A stretch of 64,000 nt of DNA from Brachypodium distachyon. Taxonomy: Eukaryota > Streptophyta > Magnoliopsida > Poales > Poaceae. Made by a program: the position numbers and the translations under genes. This document shows, piece by piece, positions 47,128 to 59,017 of this stretch. Numbering within the stretch: position 1 is the first letter of the stretch; every line of letters starts with the position of its first letter. Below the pieces are notes generated by a model. The model worked only from the letters and a program-made list of their open reading frames with translations. It searched no databases and was not told the origin of the DNA. The stretch is taken from the NCBI RefSeq assembly GCF_000005505.3, contig NC_016134.3:24503584-24567583 (forward strand), given 5' to 3'.

Positions 47128-49707
47128 GGATGCCACATGTGCCACGGTGCATGAGCTACAGGTGTCCAACGGGGACGCACGCAAGTCTCCCCGGTGAGCT
47201 GGTGGCATGCATGGGTGCCACCTCCGCTGCTAGGGGCCTAAGACCCTAGGGTAGGATTAGACAACCACTGTTCCTTGGATCGGACGGGTAACTACCCGTC
47301 GGTCGGCTCGTTTACTGAGCCACGTGCCTTGCTCCTTGCTTTGGTGGGACCGCGCGTCCCGCGCCCGCCACGCTTCTGCGTGGCGCTGTCCACTGGGCCC
47401 CACGACCGAGGCGGGGGCAAGTGCCCGGGAACCCCCAGTCCCAACAAGTCAACCCCGGGAAGCACCCGGCCCCAGCGCGCCCGGGAACCCCCTCCCGGGA
47501 AGCTTCCCGGGAGGTGCCCAAGCGGGAATATTCTCCGAAGCCCCGCTAGCCCCTTTCGGGCTGGTAGCTTGCCGGGGAGCTCATAGACGCTCCCCAGGAT
47601 GAGACCTTCTCCGGAAACCGGGAGAGGGGCCCGCGCGTCGCGCAGCGGTGGTACCCCGGGTGCCACTGGTGCGACAGTAGCCCCCGGGCGTGGGCCGGCA
47701 TCACCCGTTCCCGGAAGGGTCTCCCCCTGGTCGGTTGCCGGGCTACGCCCTTAACCGACGCGTGGGCCCCGATCAGTCGCGGGCCCGCGTCCCTTCGCTG
47801 CCCCGTGTACGGCGCCGTTACAAGCGGAGCAGTGGACGCGCGATCTCCGCCCTAACTCCCCCCTAAATAGGGTAGTTAAGGCCACTCCGCGCATTACTCC
47901 CAATGATTAGGAGTTATCCCCGCGCACCCGTAGGGTACGGAACCGGCCGTTACGAAACGGCCGGGCGTCATAAAGCCTCTACTGTTGCCAAAAGGGGAAC
48001 AACACTTTGCCCCTTCGCCTCCATCCTCTTCGGCATCTCGTATCCCTGCACTCCTGCCAGCTTCCACCCTCGCTTTCCATGGCGCCACCCACCACCAGGA
48101 AGGGGAAGGGGGTCCAAACCTTGAAGAAGCCCGCGACAAGAAAGACCGAGGCGGCAATCAAAGCGGCCGCCGCCAGGGACCAGAAGAGGCGGGAGATGCG
48201 CGCCACAGTCGCCTTCTTTCGCCCCGACTATAACGGCGAGGCGCTGGGGAAGCTCTGGCATGCCGTCGCCTCCAGCTTTAACGAGCACGGGGAGACGCAG
48301 ATCTTCCCTGCAGGCGTCGAGCAGCAGGATAACGATTTCCGGGTGTTCGCACGCTTCCTCCTCTGCGGCATGGTGTCGCCCTTCTCTCTGTTCCTCCACG
48401 CACTGATGGAGTCTTATCAGTTGCGGGTGGCGCAACTCCACCCCACCTCGTTGTTCCTCCTCGCCACCTTCCAGTTTCTCTGTGAGGCGTTCGTGGGGGT
48501 GATGCCGTCGGTGGGGCTCTTCCGCCACTACTTCTACCCGGGCATCGACAATGCGAAGGCGATGTCGTCAGGGGTGGTCTTCCGCGCCCGCGAACAGATG
48601 AAGTCCGAGTTCATCGTTCGGTCGGGGAAGAAGATTGAAAAAGAGTGGCGGGGCGACTGGTGCTGGGTCCGGGTGGAGGACCCCAAGGAGTTCATCCCAT
48701 CGCCGATGGAGTTGCCGGTACCCCAGAACGGCTGGCAGGACAGGTACCACCACGACGCCGACCTCCTCCCCATCGTGGAGAAGATCAAGGCGCTGCGGCT
48801 AGCGGGGCTCACCGATGTTGACGTGGCACGCATCTTCATCCATCGGCGCATAGCCCCGCTGCAGCTACGTTCCCAGCCCGCGTGAATGTACACGGGCTCC
48901 AGGGACAGGACACGCCTCCAGGCGGACGGCATGGACTTGGAGTCCCTCAGGACATGGGTGAGGGGGATCTCCGGCGAGATCTTCCAATCGACGGAGTTCC
49001 CGCCGGGGGTTTCCGCTCTCCATGCCAGCATCAAGGCGCTCAGCGACATCGTCGGCGCCTTCCCGCCCAGCAACGAGTGGGGGCTAATGGACGACACCCA
49101 CACCCAGGTCCCGTACGCTCCCCCGCAAGCACCCCGTGGGAAGCAGGTGCTCGAGGAGAGCGAGGGCGGGTCCGAGCCCAGCGGGCCCTCCTTCCGGTCG
49201 CTGGACGACGAGGCGGGCCAGGTGGCTGCGTCCCCGGAAGTCGTCGCCGTGGAGGACGACGACGAGGAAAGCAGCGACAGCGTGCCCTTGATCGTGAGAA
49301 GATCGAGGGTGTTCGCATCGGCCGCAGCCACCTCCTCAACGGCGACGTCCGCCCTGGCCGCGGCCCCCCACTTGGCGGCGGCCGCCGCTTCTGGGGCGCC
49401 CGTTGGTACCTCGACGGCAGCCGCGGCAACAGGGGCCGCGAGTGCCTCGGCGGCGGCCCCCGCCTGGGTGGCGGCTGCCTGCTTCGCGGCGGGAACCGGT
49501 CCTGAGGGGCCCGCCGGTACCCCGGAAGCGCCAGCGCCTGCGGGGGTCACCGGCGCCCCAGCAACGGCCTTCGCCCCGGGGGCGGGGGCCTCCACGAGTT
49601 TGGCCCCCGGGGCCGCGGCGGCATCGCCGTCAACACCCGGAGCTCTCCGGGTTACGACGACTCCGCGGGTGCCCACGGCGCCGCCCGCTCGTGGGGTCTT
49701 CCGGGGC
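47128..49707 (-). mobile_element. Tat 3' half: truncated LTR plus aORF region
   Basis: A second Tat copy in the same orientation as 34,737-46,460, keeping only the 3' LTR (47,676-47,128, start TGTCGCACCAGTGGCACC), polypurine tract (47,688-47,677) and the 3' internal region with the antisense ORF. Homology to the first copy stops at about 49,707, inside the aORF, where sequence of a third Tat copy in the opposite orientation begins. gag and pol are gone. Confidence 0.8.
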
Positions 49708-49839
49708 ACTGCCTTGGGAGGGACCCTCCCAGGGTGCCTGTTCAAGGGACGCTTCGGTTGGGGCGTAGCCCGGCAACCGACCAGAGAAGGGTTCGCCCGG
49801 GAACAGATGTTGCCAGCCCACGCCCGGGGGCTACTGTAG
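48079..49839 (+). pseudogene. aORF of second Tat copy, truncated fusion
   Basis: Better preserved than the copy at 35,658: the start ATG (48,079, context CCATGG) and the frame through the PF04195-like block (FARFLLCGMVSPFSLFLHAL) are intact. A TGA at 48,883-48,885 replaces the TGG of the other copy, after which the frame continues through VSALHASIKALSDIVGAF and the Ala/Pro/Gly linker. After RGVFRG (about 49,707) the frame enters unrelated sequence (the 3' internal end of an inverted Tat copy) and stops at 49,839. The coiled-coil exons are lost. A TATA-like CTAAATAGGG lies near 47,864. Confidence 0.75.
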
Positions 49840-50778
49840 CACCGATGGCACCCGAGGCGCCACCGGCGCACGACGCGTGGGTCGCATCGCTGGGTTCCCG
49901 GAAGGATCTCACCACGGGTGGCAGCGTGCAGGCCGCCCGGCAAGCTACCAGCCCGGCAGGGCTAGCGGGGCTTCGGAGAATAGTCCCGCCTGGGCACCTC
50001 CCGGAAGGCACTTGCCGGGAGGGGGCGTTCCCAGGCACAGGTTTCCGCCGCGAGGAAGGGGCCGAGCGAACAGAGCAGCAACGCCACGTGGGCGCGCGGC
50101 GGGTGCCCAGTGTGCAGTTTCGCCAGGACGAGGAGTGAGGCGCACGGCGCATTTAATGAGCCGACAGGAGGGCCGTTATCCGTCTAGTCGGGCAAACAGT
50201 GGCTGCCTAGGGCTAGGTTTTAGGCCTTAGACCCCTAGCTGCGAGGTTGGCGCTCATGCATGCATGCCAGCACACCGAGGAGGAGCTGCCCAGGCTCCTT
50301 GCTCGCCACTTGTAAACCATGCACCGTGGCACCTGTGGTATCCCCTTGGTTATAAAAGTAGGACCCTCGCCAACGGTTAAAGGATTCAGTTCGCACACAC
50401 ACACGCACACACGGACGGACTGAACGGTTCTCTTTTCGGTTTGTTGGTTCGCTCGTTCAACCAACAAGCAGTTCACCACCGGTAGTGACCCAGAGTGGCA
50501 AGGAGTACTTAGCCAAAAGGAGAGTACCTGGGAATCCTCTCCCAGCAACCTGTAAACAGTCGATCTTACAGTAATAGAAGCTCAGACAAGTAGGACGTAG
50601 GGCTTTACACCATAAGGTGGCTCGAACCTGGGTAAACAGTGTGTGCATCCGTTCTTGGTGTGTTCTTACGCTTTGCATTGGTCCCACCGGCGATTGCCGG
50701 AGCGATCCCCGTAGCCCACTGCCGAACCTAAAAGGGGGTGTCTGCGCATCCCCGGTGTCGGAGCCCCGTGCGACGACA
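49708..50778 (+). mobile_element. Tat 3' end and LTR (+)
   Basis: 49,751-49,834 is the 3' internal end in plus orientation, with polypurine tract CCCGGGGGCTAC (49,823-49,834). A 944-bp LTR follows (49,835-50,778): start TGTAGCACCGATGGCACC, TATA box 50,351-50,358, end GCGACGACA. It is diverged from the LTRs at 45,488 and 28,668, so it belongs to a related subfamily. The join to the left piece (49,715-49,731) is a palindrome, TGGGAGGG-a-CCCTCCCA. Confidence 0.8.
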
Positions 50779-51553
50779 AGAGGAACGCGAATCGGCCGTG
50801 CGTGCCCTGCTACAAGTTGGGAATCCGTCAATCTGCGTTTCCTCCCTTGTAACCCTCTTTTGCGCCACTACAGGGCCTCAACTTAAACTCTACGAGGCCA
50901 AGCTAGGTCAGTGAATGGTACTAATGTGTTTTACGGGAAATTCTGCTCTAAAGAAAAAAGGCAATTCTCTTCTTCCCTGGCTGCTGAACTAACGAGCACA
51001 TGGCAGACCAATTCCCCTTCGATCCTACACCTGTATTTGACACTCTTTTTTTGCAAAAATAGAGGGTAGGCTACAGCCTTATGGATCCTACTTGGTAAAA
51101 TCGCCCCTCATATATGTATGATGAGAGCAAAGATCGGATCAGATAGAACTGCAACCAACAGATCAATGTTGTGGTCTCTAAACAGCAAACCAGTTGTTCG
51201 ACAACATAAAGTGAGATGGTCTCTAAATCCACTCCCATGGTGGTTAAATGGAAATTAATCTACACCTATATAATATAATAATAATCTATCTAACCCGAAT
51301 AATAAAGAGAGGACCGTTTCCTTGGTCGTCGCTCAACTTTTGTCCGTCGGCCTTACATGTGGTCGAATGCAGGCAGCTCTTCTCTCCCGTTTTTCTATCG
51401 ATTCGAATCCCCAAGACCAACGGCCACCTCCCTCCTGGCTCCCGTGGCCTAACTGCCCCGCCTCTCCCTTACTTGTCCAGGACGAACAGATCCAGCCGCT
51501 GCCCTCCTCTGCAGACGCTGCATCAGCCACCGCCGCCTTCCTCCCCAGACACC
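50779..51553. other. Unclassified spacer
   Basis: Mixed composition with an A/T-rich part near 51,250-51,300. The left edge abuts the LTR end, the right edge the P450 fragment. No genes, termini or clear repeats were recognised. Confidence 0.4.
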
Positions 51554-51847
51554 TCATTCATCGTCCTCCCCCACGGCTACCGCCGCCACCACCGCACTCC
51601 ACGATGGAGGAAGAGAAGGGCAGGGGAATTTGGCAGCCGCGGCGGAGGGACCGAGGGAGGGGGAGTGGACCTTGGCGGCGGCGAGCAGGGGAGTGGTGAC
51701 GAGCCGCCTCGCCTGGCGCCAGTACTCGCTGTATGGCACGAAGGCAACATCGACACGGTCGTCAAGGAGCACGTCGGCGAGCACGTTCGGCGGGTGGGAG
51801 ACGAAGAGGTGGTCGACAACAAATGTAGAACTCCCGGCACTCGCCAT
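51554..51847 (-). pseudogene. Cytochrome P450 N-terminal fragment
   Basis: The minus-strand frame of 97 codons contains VDHLFVSHPPNVLADVLL and DVAFVPYSEYWRQARRLVTT. That is the B-C helix region of plant A-type (CYP71-clan) P450s, with the WRQAR heme-propionate motif. About 50 residues match the family; after AAAKVHS the sequence becomes unrelated low-complexity. No membrane anchor, I-helix, ExxR or heme-binding Cys region is nearby. It is a captured or relict gene fragment, not an enzyme gene. The surrounding GC-rich DNA on its left may be part of the same captured segment. Confidence 0.75.
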
Positions 51848-51982
51848 TCAGCCGCTGAGCAACACTGCAGCTAGCGCCCTGACCGCCTGAGCCCTTAGCC
51901 GTTGACTCGGGCCTTGGCGCACGCCGTCCCTTCGTCGGTCTCCTCCTTCTCCCAGCTTCCCTCTTCCCTAATCCTGTAAGGG

Positions 51983-52183
51983 CCTCTTTGATTCATAGTA
52001 TTGGAAAAGTAAAGGAATAGGAAAAATGTAGGATTGCAATGTCATGTCCACTCGAGCCCTATATGATTTTGTTTGTATCAAAGTTTGTTTGATTGGACCA
52101 AAGGATTTCTTCCAAGAGGTTAGAGTGGATGTAAATTGCCCTATATGGAATGTAATACAAATGAATCCTCATGAAAAATTCCT
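51983..52183. mobile_element. MITE-like fragment cut by CACTA element
   Basis: Starts with GGCCTCTTTGATTCATAG, the kind of terminus many grass MITEs show, and contains an internal inverted repeat around 'tgattggaccaaagg'. It stops at the CACTA terminus (52,184). The matching right end was not found. Confidence 0.4.
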
Positions 52184-52857
52184 CACTACAACAAAAATGC
52201 TGATTTTTGACCCCTCATTTTCGTCACTAAATCGCCACTAAATTCTCTTTGTGACGCTCTTGTGACGATAAATGGATCGTCAAAAAGCAACCGTCACTAA
52301 TGACATTTTATGACAATTTAGTGAAAAAGGTCATAAAGGTTATGACCAAAATGGGATCGTCATAAAATTTTATGACCAAAAGTTTTGGTCATTAGCTGTC
52401 CGGCCTGGACACATAGGATCTGACACGGCAGTCCGACGTGGCAAACGTTGTGACGAAAATAAATGGTCGTAAAATGACATCAGCCCAGTCCAATCTGGTC
52501 GTCTAAATGGGACGAGCCCAACACATTTTTTGGACAATTTAATTTTTATAGCCCACCCATTATTTTCGGCCTTTTTTTATTTAGTGTATTCTCAGATTCA
52601 GTCCAATAATATTTGGGCCAAGACCTTTTTACATGGTTTTTTTATTTAAATAGTCTTCAGACAAATAAGTCAGTCCAACATTGTTTTGGGCCAGGGCTTG
52701 TTTGCATCCAGTTTTCGGGCCGATAGCATACATTCAGCCCATAGGTAAATCTGTTGAAGACATGCCTATATACAAATCTGTTCAAGAAATGCCCACGTAC
52801 AAAGCAGTTCAAAAATGCGCATATATAAAATACAGCTGTTCAGACTAGATGCCATAT
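52184..52857 (+). mobile_element. CACTA transposon end
   Basis: Begins CACTACAACAAAAATGC, the canonical CACTA terminus, followed by dense subterminal repeats of 'gtcactaa' and 'gtcataa' in both orientations (for example TCATAAAATTTTATGA). A LINE is inserted at 52,857/52,858, and CACTA-flank sequence resumes at 59,018. The other terminus (TTGTTGTAGTG) was not found before 60,245. No transposase frame is visible. Confidence 0.8.
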
Positions 52858-53325
52858 GGTGTTTGTAGCTGTTCCCGTCCTGCGTGACGGTTCTAGGTCC
52901 CTCTGGCGATTCAGAGCTAGGTTTCCGGCTAGTCCGGCGGCAAACAAAAATCTTGAATCATTCACTGAATCCATCCATTTCTCTGCTCAGATCTGTCTCT
53001 CTAGTGTTCCCCATGAACAAAAGCTGAGTTAGGAAGAGCAATTTCGTTCCCAAAAGCGCACAGTTTGCTGTCCTGTGAGACTTCGGAGCGAACGGCGACT
53101 AACACCACAATCCCACCAATCTGTGCTGCCTTTTCTCGTTTCCATCTTTCTCTAACCTCTTTCCACCTTCCAAACCCTTCGCGTGTTGCTGGGGCGCGCG
53201 ATTGTAAAACAACAAATCCTAGCTAGCTGGGTGAGTGGCGGCGGTCTGCGGGGGCGGGGGTCTGCGACCAGCGAAATCCGAGGCGGCGAGTTGCGAGGAG
53301 GGAGCAAGCAGCTGGTGCAGAAGCA

Positions 53326-54865
53326 ATGGAAGGAGTAGAGAGAAGGCTGCAGTCCCTGCGTCTATCAGAGGCGGAAAAAAGAGGAGTCAGAATTGGTATG
53401 CGCGAACCAAGCTCGGCCTCTTCGGGCAAGGTACAAGCTGTGGGAAAACTTATGTCAGATAGACCAGCAAGAGTAGATTTAATAATCAATAATTTGGTGA
53501 GGATTTGGTGTCCTTTCATGGGATTAGAATGCAAGGATATAGGAATGAATCGGTTCCTTTTTTCTTTTCGGGAGGCAGCCGGGAAGAACAGGGCCCTTAA
53601 TAATGGTCCTTGGATGATAAATAAGAAGTTTCTGGTCATGGAGGATTTTGACCCCTCAAAAACATTAGAGGAATACGAGTTCAAACACACACAAATTTGG
53701 GTGAGAGCTTATGGTATTCCCATGGGGCTTATGGATAAGGAAACAGGGGTACTGCTAGGAGAAGAAATAGGAGAATTCATTGATGTGGATGTAATGATCA
53801 AGCAGCAGGGGAATATCTGAGAATTAAAGTGCGGATCGATATCACAAAACCATTAATGAGAGGCACTTCATTAATCCTGGAGAATGAGGAGGAAAATGCT
53901 TCAGAAGATGAAAATCTGGAGATGGAGGGGGAGAATGAAAATAAGACCGGAAAGATGATTTCTTTCAAATATGAATTTTTACCTGATTTTTGCTACACTT
54001 GTGGCATTATTGGACATAATTACCGCGTTTGCTCTATAAAGCTAGCGAGAGGAGAAAAACAACAATTTGGGGAATGGCTCCGTGCTGATGTACCAAGGAA
54101 GAGTTCTAGTGACGAGGAACGTTTAAGGGGCCCTGTAGAGAAAGGTGATTTTTGGCGCTCAAACAGTGATGGAAGTGGCGGTAGCAAGCAGGGAAGTGAT
54201 GCAATTTCTTGGAGAAAGAATGTGATAGAAGCTGGGGGAAGTAAGTTAAATGATGGAAACGGGAAGGAGTTTACAAGCTCCCTGAAGATAAAGCAAGGTG
54301 ACACAAGTGAATCAATGGGTGGAAATAAGTTAAATTTGGAAGAGAAGTTTAGGTACTCAGGAAATAATAAAGTGAACACAAAGGGAGATATTGATCCGAA
54401 ATGGAATCCACCTGTCTCAGACTCAGCTCCAATGCAAGTGGAGGGAAAGAATAAGACTACAGTTTACAATGAAAAACATATATCGTGGAAGAGGAGAAGG
54501 TAGAAGGTGGCAGGGGCAGTGGAGGATTGATGGAGAAAGAGAAGAATCTATCCAAAGATGCATCACAAATAAACAAAAAGGAAAGGAGACAAATTAAGAC
54601 AAGGAGACTGGGTAAATCTACTGAAAAGGAGGAGAGGGAGACAGCTGGTCTGGAAGCTAGAAAGCGAGGACCTGAAGCAATGGACATTGACGATGGTTTC
54701 GTTGGAAACAAGAAACAAAGGAAAACATCAAGTGAGGTGAAGATTATAAAGGAGGTGGGTGAAGAGTTTGGTGAGGAAATTGATGCGGGGCAGAAACAAA
54801 CTCTGGAAAAAACAGAAACAGATCCGAAAGTGGGATTGGTGGACCAATCCCGTGGGGCCCAATGA
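53326..54865 (+). pseudogene. LINE ORF1 (nucleic-acid-binding protein)
   Basis: N-terminal DUF4283-like region (LVRIWCPFMGLECKDIG, RALNNGPWMINKKFLVMEDF), then a CCHC zinc knuckle CYTCGIIGHNYRVC (about 53,992-54,033) and a long charged, Lys/Glu/Ser-rich tail. Frame changes occur near 53,808 and near 54,490. The stop TGA (54,863-54,865) overlaps the ORF2 start (54,862) as ATGA, an arrangement suited to termination-reinitiation. In LINEs this protein coats the RNA; this copy is broken. Confidence 0.85.
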
Positions 54866-57800
54866 AAATTTTGGTTTGGAACTGCCGGGGTTTGGGGAAT
54901 GGCCCGGCAGTGAGAGGCCTTCTGGATATCCAGAAGGAGGACCCCGATATCCTATTCCTATCGGAAACAAAACTGGATGGGAAGAGGATGGAGAACTTCA
55001 AGTGGAGGTTAGGAATGGGGAACATGTTTGCTAGGGATTGTGATGGGAAGAGCGGAGGATTAGCTCTGTTTTGGAAAAAAGAGGTACAAATTGAACTACA
55101 CAATTTCTCACGCTATCATATTGATGTGGAGGTTGTAGAGAAAGATGGCTTTCGGTGGAGATTCACTGGAATCTATGGAGAACCAGCAAGTGATAAAAAG
55201 GAAAGAACATGGAAGCTGCTAAGGATTCTAAATCAACAAATGAGTCTCCCTTGGCTCTGTGCAGGAGATTTCAACGAAATCTTATATGGCCACGAAAAGA
55301 AAGGAGGACCAGCTCGGGCCCAGAATTTAATGGGGACATTCAGATCAACTTTAGCTGACTGTGGTCTGAGAGATCTTGGCTATGTGGGGGATAAATTCAC
55401 TTGGAGGAATCATAGCCATAGCGCTAGTAATTATGTCAAAGAGAGATTGGATCGTGCTGTGGCCAATCGAAGCTGGTGCATGCGATTCCCTGGTTTTAAA
55501 GTCCTAAACGGAGACCCTAGGCACTCCGATCATCGTCCAGTCACCATTTTGCTAAATAAGGGCTATACAAGTTATAGAACTGGTGGTGCAAATAATTTCA
55601 GATTTGAAGCTAAATGGCTTGAGGAGGAATGTGAAACAATTGTCCAGAATGCTTGGTCCACAGCGGTACTTCAAGGAAGAAACAAAATCTCGGAGAGATT
55701 AAGAAATGTCTCACATGATCTGAAAGACTGGAATCATAACATCCTAGGAAACTTAGAAAAGAGGATAAAGCAAATAAAAACAGAGCTGGAAGGTGTTAGA
55801 AGAGGCGATATCACACAAGAAAAGGTATCTAGAGAACTCTTTTTAAGAGAGAAACTAGATTGCTTGGAGCATCAAAGAGACATGTTTTGGAAACAAAGGG
55901 CACATGTCAAATGGCTGCAATCGGGGGACAGAAATACTGCTTTTTTCCATGCTTTTGCGTCTGAAAGAAAGAAGAGAAACACCATAAAAAAACTAAAGAA
56001 TGATGAAGGAAATTGCGTGGAGGGAGAAGAGCAGCTTAAAGAACACATTGCAGCCTATTTTTCAACTTGTTCTCGTCTTGGGCGGAACAAAAAAATGAAT
56101 CAATATTATGCGCAGTTTCCCCCAAAGTCACCGAAGACATGAATGATATTCTATGTGCTGAATACTCAGAAGAGGAAGTGAGGAAAGCTTTGTTCAGTAT
56201 AGGCGACCTCAAAGCGCCGGGCCCTGATGGAATGCCAGCTATTTTTTTCAAGAAATTCTGGGCCACTGTTGGATACCAAGTAACAACAGAGGTTCTAAAC
56301 GTGCTAAGGGGAGGGAATATACCAGAAGGCTGGAATGACACGACGGCGGTCTTAATCCCAAAGGTTTCACATCCTGTAAAACCAAAAGATCTAAGACCTA
56401 TAAGCCTTTGCAATGTTCTGTACAAGATGATTTCAAAGGTAATCTCCAACAGACTTAAAGTCATTCTTCCTGATATTATATCCCCAAATCAAAGCGCATT
56501 TGTACCAGGGCGCATTATCTCTGATAATATATTACTGGCATATGAGCTGACACATTTTTTGCAGAGGAAAAGAAGTGGATCAGCAGGTTACGCGGCTCTG
56601 AAATTGGACATGAGCAAAGCCTATGACAGAGTGGAGTGGAATTTTTTGCGTGATATGATGATTAAACTGGGCTTTCATAGGAGTTGGGTTGAATTAATCA
56701 TGAAGTGCATCACTTCAGTTAGATATCAAATTAAAGTAAATGGAGATGCCACAGATGCGTCAAGGAGACCCCCTGTCCCCATATCTGTTCTTAATATGTG
56801 CGGAAGGTTTCTCAGCCATGTTGAATGATGCAGAGAGAAAGGGAAGGCTGAAGGGAGTCAAAATCTGCAGAGGTGCACCAAGTGTTGACCACTTACTCTT
56901 TGCGGACGACTCTCTTTTACTGCTTGAAGCAAATGCAAACAATGCCAAAGAAGTGAATAATATCCTGGAGAAGTATGAAGCATGTTCGGGACAGATGGTG
57001 AATAAAGAAAAATCAACAATTCTTTTCAGTAAGAATATAAAGACGAGGTGTAGAGATGTAATGAAAGGAATTTTGAATATCTCTACAGAAGGTCTATCTG
57101 CACGATATCTTGGTCTTCCAGCTTATATTGGCAAGTCAAAAAAGAAGACCTTCAAATACATTAAAGAAAAAGTGTGGAGGAGAATTCAGGGGTGGAAAGA
57201 GAAGCTACTCTCGAAAGCGGGGAAAGAAATCCTAATAAAAGCTGCGGCGCAAGCAATCCCAGTTTATGCAATGGCTTGTTTTGATCTAACCAAATCATTA
57301 TGTGATGAAATCAGTTCCATGATTGCGCAATTTTGGTGGAGTCAGATGGATAAAACCAATAAAATACATTGGGTTAGTTGGGACAAGCTCTCAAAACCAA
57401 AACTGACCGTAGGATTGGGATTTAGAGATCTTCACTCTTTTAATCTAGCAATGCTTGCTAGACAAGCATGGAGGCTCCTCCAAAATCCTTCCTCTCTTTG
57501 TGCACAGGTCCTAGCAGCAAGATATTAACCAAACAATTCATTATTACAAGCTGTACCAGTACCGGGTATATCATATGCATGGAGGAGCATCTTGAAGGGG
57601 ATTAATCTCTTGAAGGATGGCATTATATGGAGAGTTGGAGATGGGAATATGATTGATATTTGGTCAGACCCATGGATCCCAAGAGATTGCAGCAGGAAAG
57701 TTACTTCCCAGAGAGGCAGACACTTGGTATCCAAGGTCTCAGAACTTATTAACCCCGTCACTCATAACTGGGATTCAGAGTTGGTCCATCAAACATTTGC

Positions 57801-58969
57801 CCCTGAAGATGTTGAACTCATTCTCAGAATTCCAATTTATGAACATACAGGTGATTTTGTTGCTTGGCATTTTGATTAAAAAAGGCTATTTCTCCGTAAA
57901 ATCTGCGTACAGAGTAGCAATACATAAAAAAGAAGTGGATTCTCCTTTTGGACTAACATCTTCATCTAATGCAGAAGAAGTTTCTTCAAGCAGCATATGG
58001 AAGAAATTGTGGAGGCTACCTCTACCAAACAAGATGCTGCACTTTTTTTGGCGAGTAGCAAGCTACAGTCTACCACTCCGAATGAAACTCCAAAGGAGAG
58101 GTATGAATGTAGATACTCGATGTCCTTTATGTTTTAGAATGGATGAGGACGGAGGCCATTGCTTTCTAAAATGTAAAAAGGTCAAGATGCTATGGAGAAT
58201 AGCTCAACTTGATCATATCAGGCTGCAGCTTATTCCTTGCCCTGATGCTTTAAGTTTCTGTGAAGAAATTCTGAATTTGAATGAGGATGTGTCCCAAAGA
58301 GTTATTATCCTGCTTTGGCTTTGGTGGCACGAAAGAAATAAGGCAAACAGGGGAGAATCTATTAGGAGTATGGACGATATATGTTTTTCTATTAATCTCC
58401 ATTTTAAAAATTGTTTGAAGGTGAAGCAAGGGTCAAAGGTATCAAGCAATGCAAATTCTCATAGATGGTCTCCACCACCAGAAGATGTCCTGAAGATCAA
58501 CACTGATGGTTCTTTAAAAGAGAAGTCTTTTTCAGGAGGATGGGGCTTCACCATTTGCAACAACACTGGAAGTTTGATAGCAGCAGGAGCAGGCAACCTA
58601 GTGCGAGTTTCTAGTCCTCTTCATGCTGAAGCCCATGCAATGCTACAAGCAGCGATCATTGCTTCTCAAATGGGTTGCCAAAACGTGATTTTTGGAACTG
58701 ACTCAGTGGCGCTTAAGCAAGCTGTCAATTCTGAAGATTATGACCTATCATCCTTGGGAGCCATGTTTAGGGAAATTAAATTTCATCTTCGTCTTGGTTT
58801 CCATGATGTAACTGTTGTTAATTGTCCAAGAACATGTAATGGTGCTGCGCATAATTTAGCTGCACATGGTGTACTTATGGAAGCCGACCATTATGAAACG
58901 TGGTTTGGCGAATTTCCTGAGTTTGTAAAAGACTCTGTAGCTGGCGATATGTCCAGCCTATTGTCATAA
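54862..58969 (+). pseudogene. LINE ORF2 (endonuclease, RT, RNase H)
   Basis: Apurinic-type endonuclease (54,862-55,560): WNCRGLGN, SETKL, GDFNEI, SDHRPV. Reverse transcriptase (56,190-57,100): KAPGPDGMPA, LKLDMSKAYDRVEW, RQGDPLSPYLF and the catalytic FADDSLLL. A zf-RVT zinc region lies at about 57,990-58,170 (FWRVASYSLPLR, CPLC...H-C). The C-terminal RNase H (58,490-58,890) has NTDGSLKE, HAEAHAMLQA, GTDSVALKQAV, CNGAAHNLA. Frame breaks near 56,065, 56,757 and 57,870, plus a TAA at 57,526-57,528. It would nick target DNA and prime reverse transcription; inactive here. Confidence 0.9.
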
Positions 58970-59017
58970 TGGAATGGTGTTCTGTTCCTTTCAAAAAAAA
59001 AAGACTAGATGCCATAT

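Larger units (their letters stand above)
52858..59001 (+). mobile_element. Full-length L1-type LINE with 16-bp TSD
   Basis: A complete 6.14-kb non-LTR retrotransposon inserted in the CACTA element. Its flanking duplication AGACTAGATGCCATAT (52,842-52,857 and 59,002-59,017) is perfect, and an A-run ends it at 58,993-59,001. It has a 5' UTR of about 470 bp, ORF1 with a zinc knuckle, and ORF2 with endonuclease, reverse transcriptase, zf-RVT region and RNase H. The perfect TSD suggests a fairly recent insertion, yet both ORFs have several frame breaks. Confidence 0.92.
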
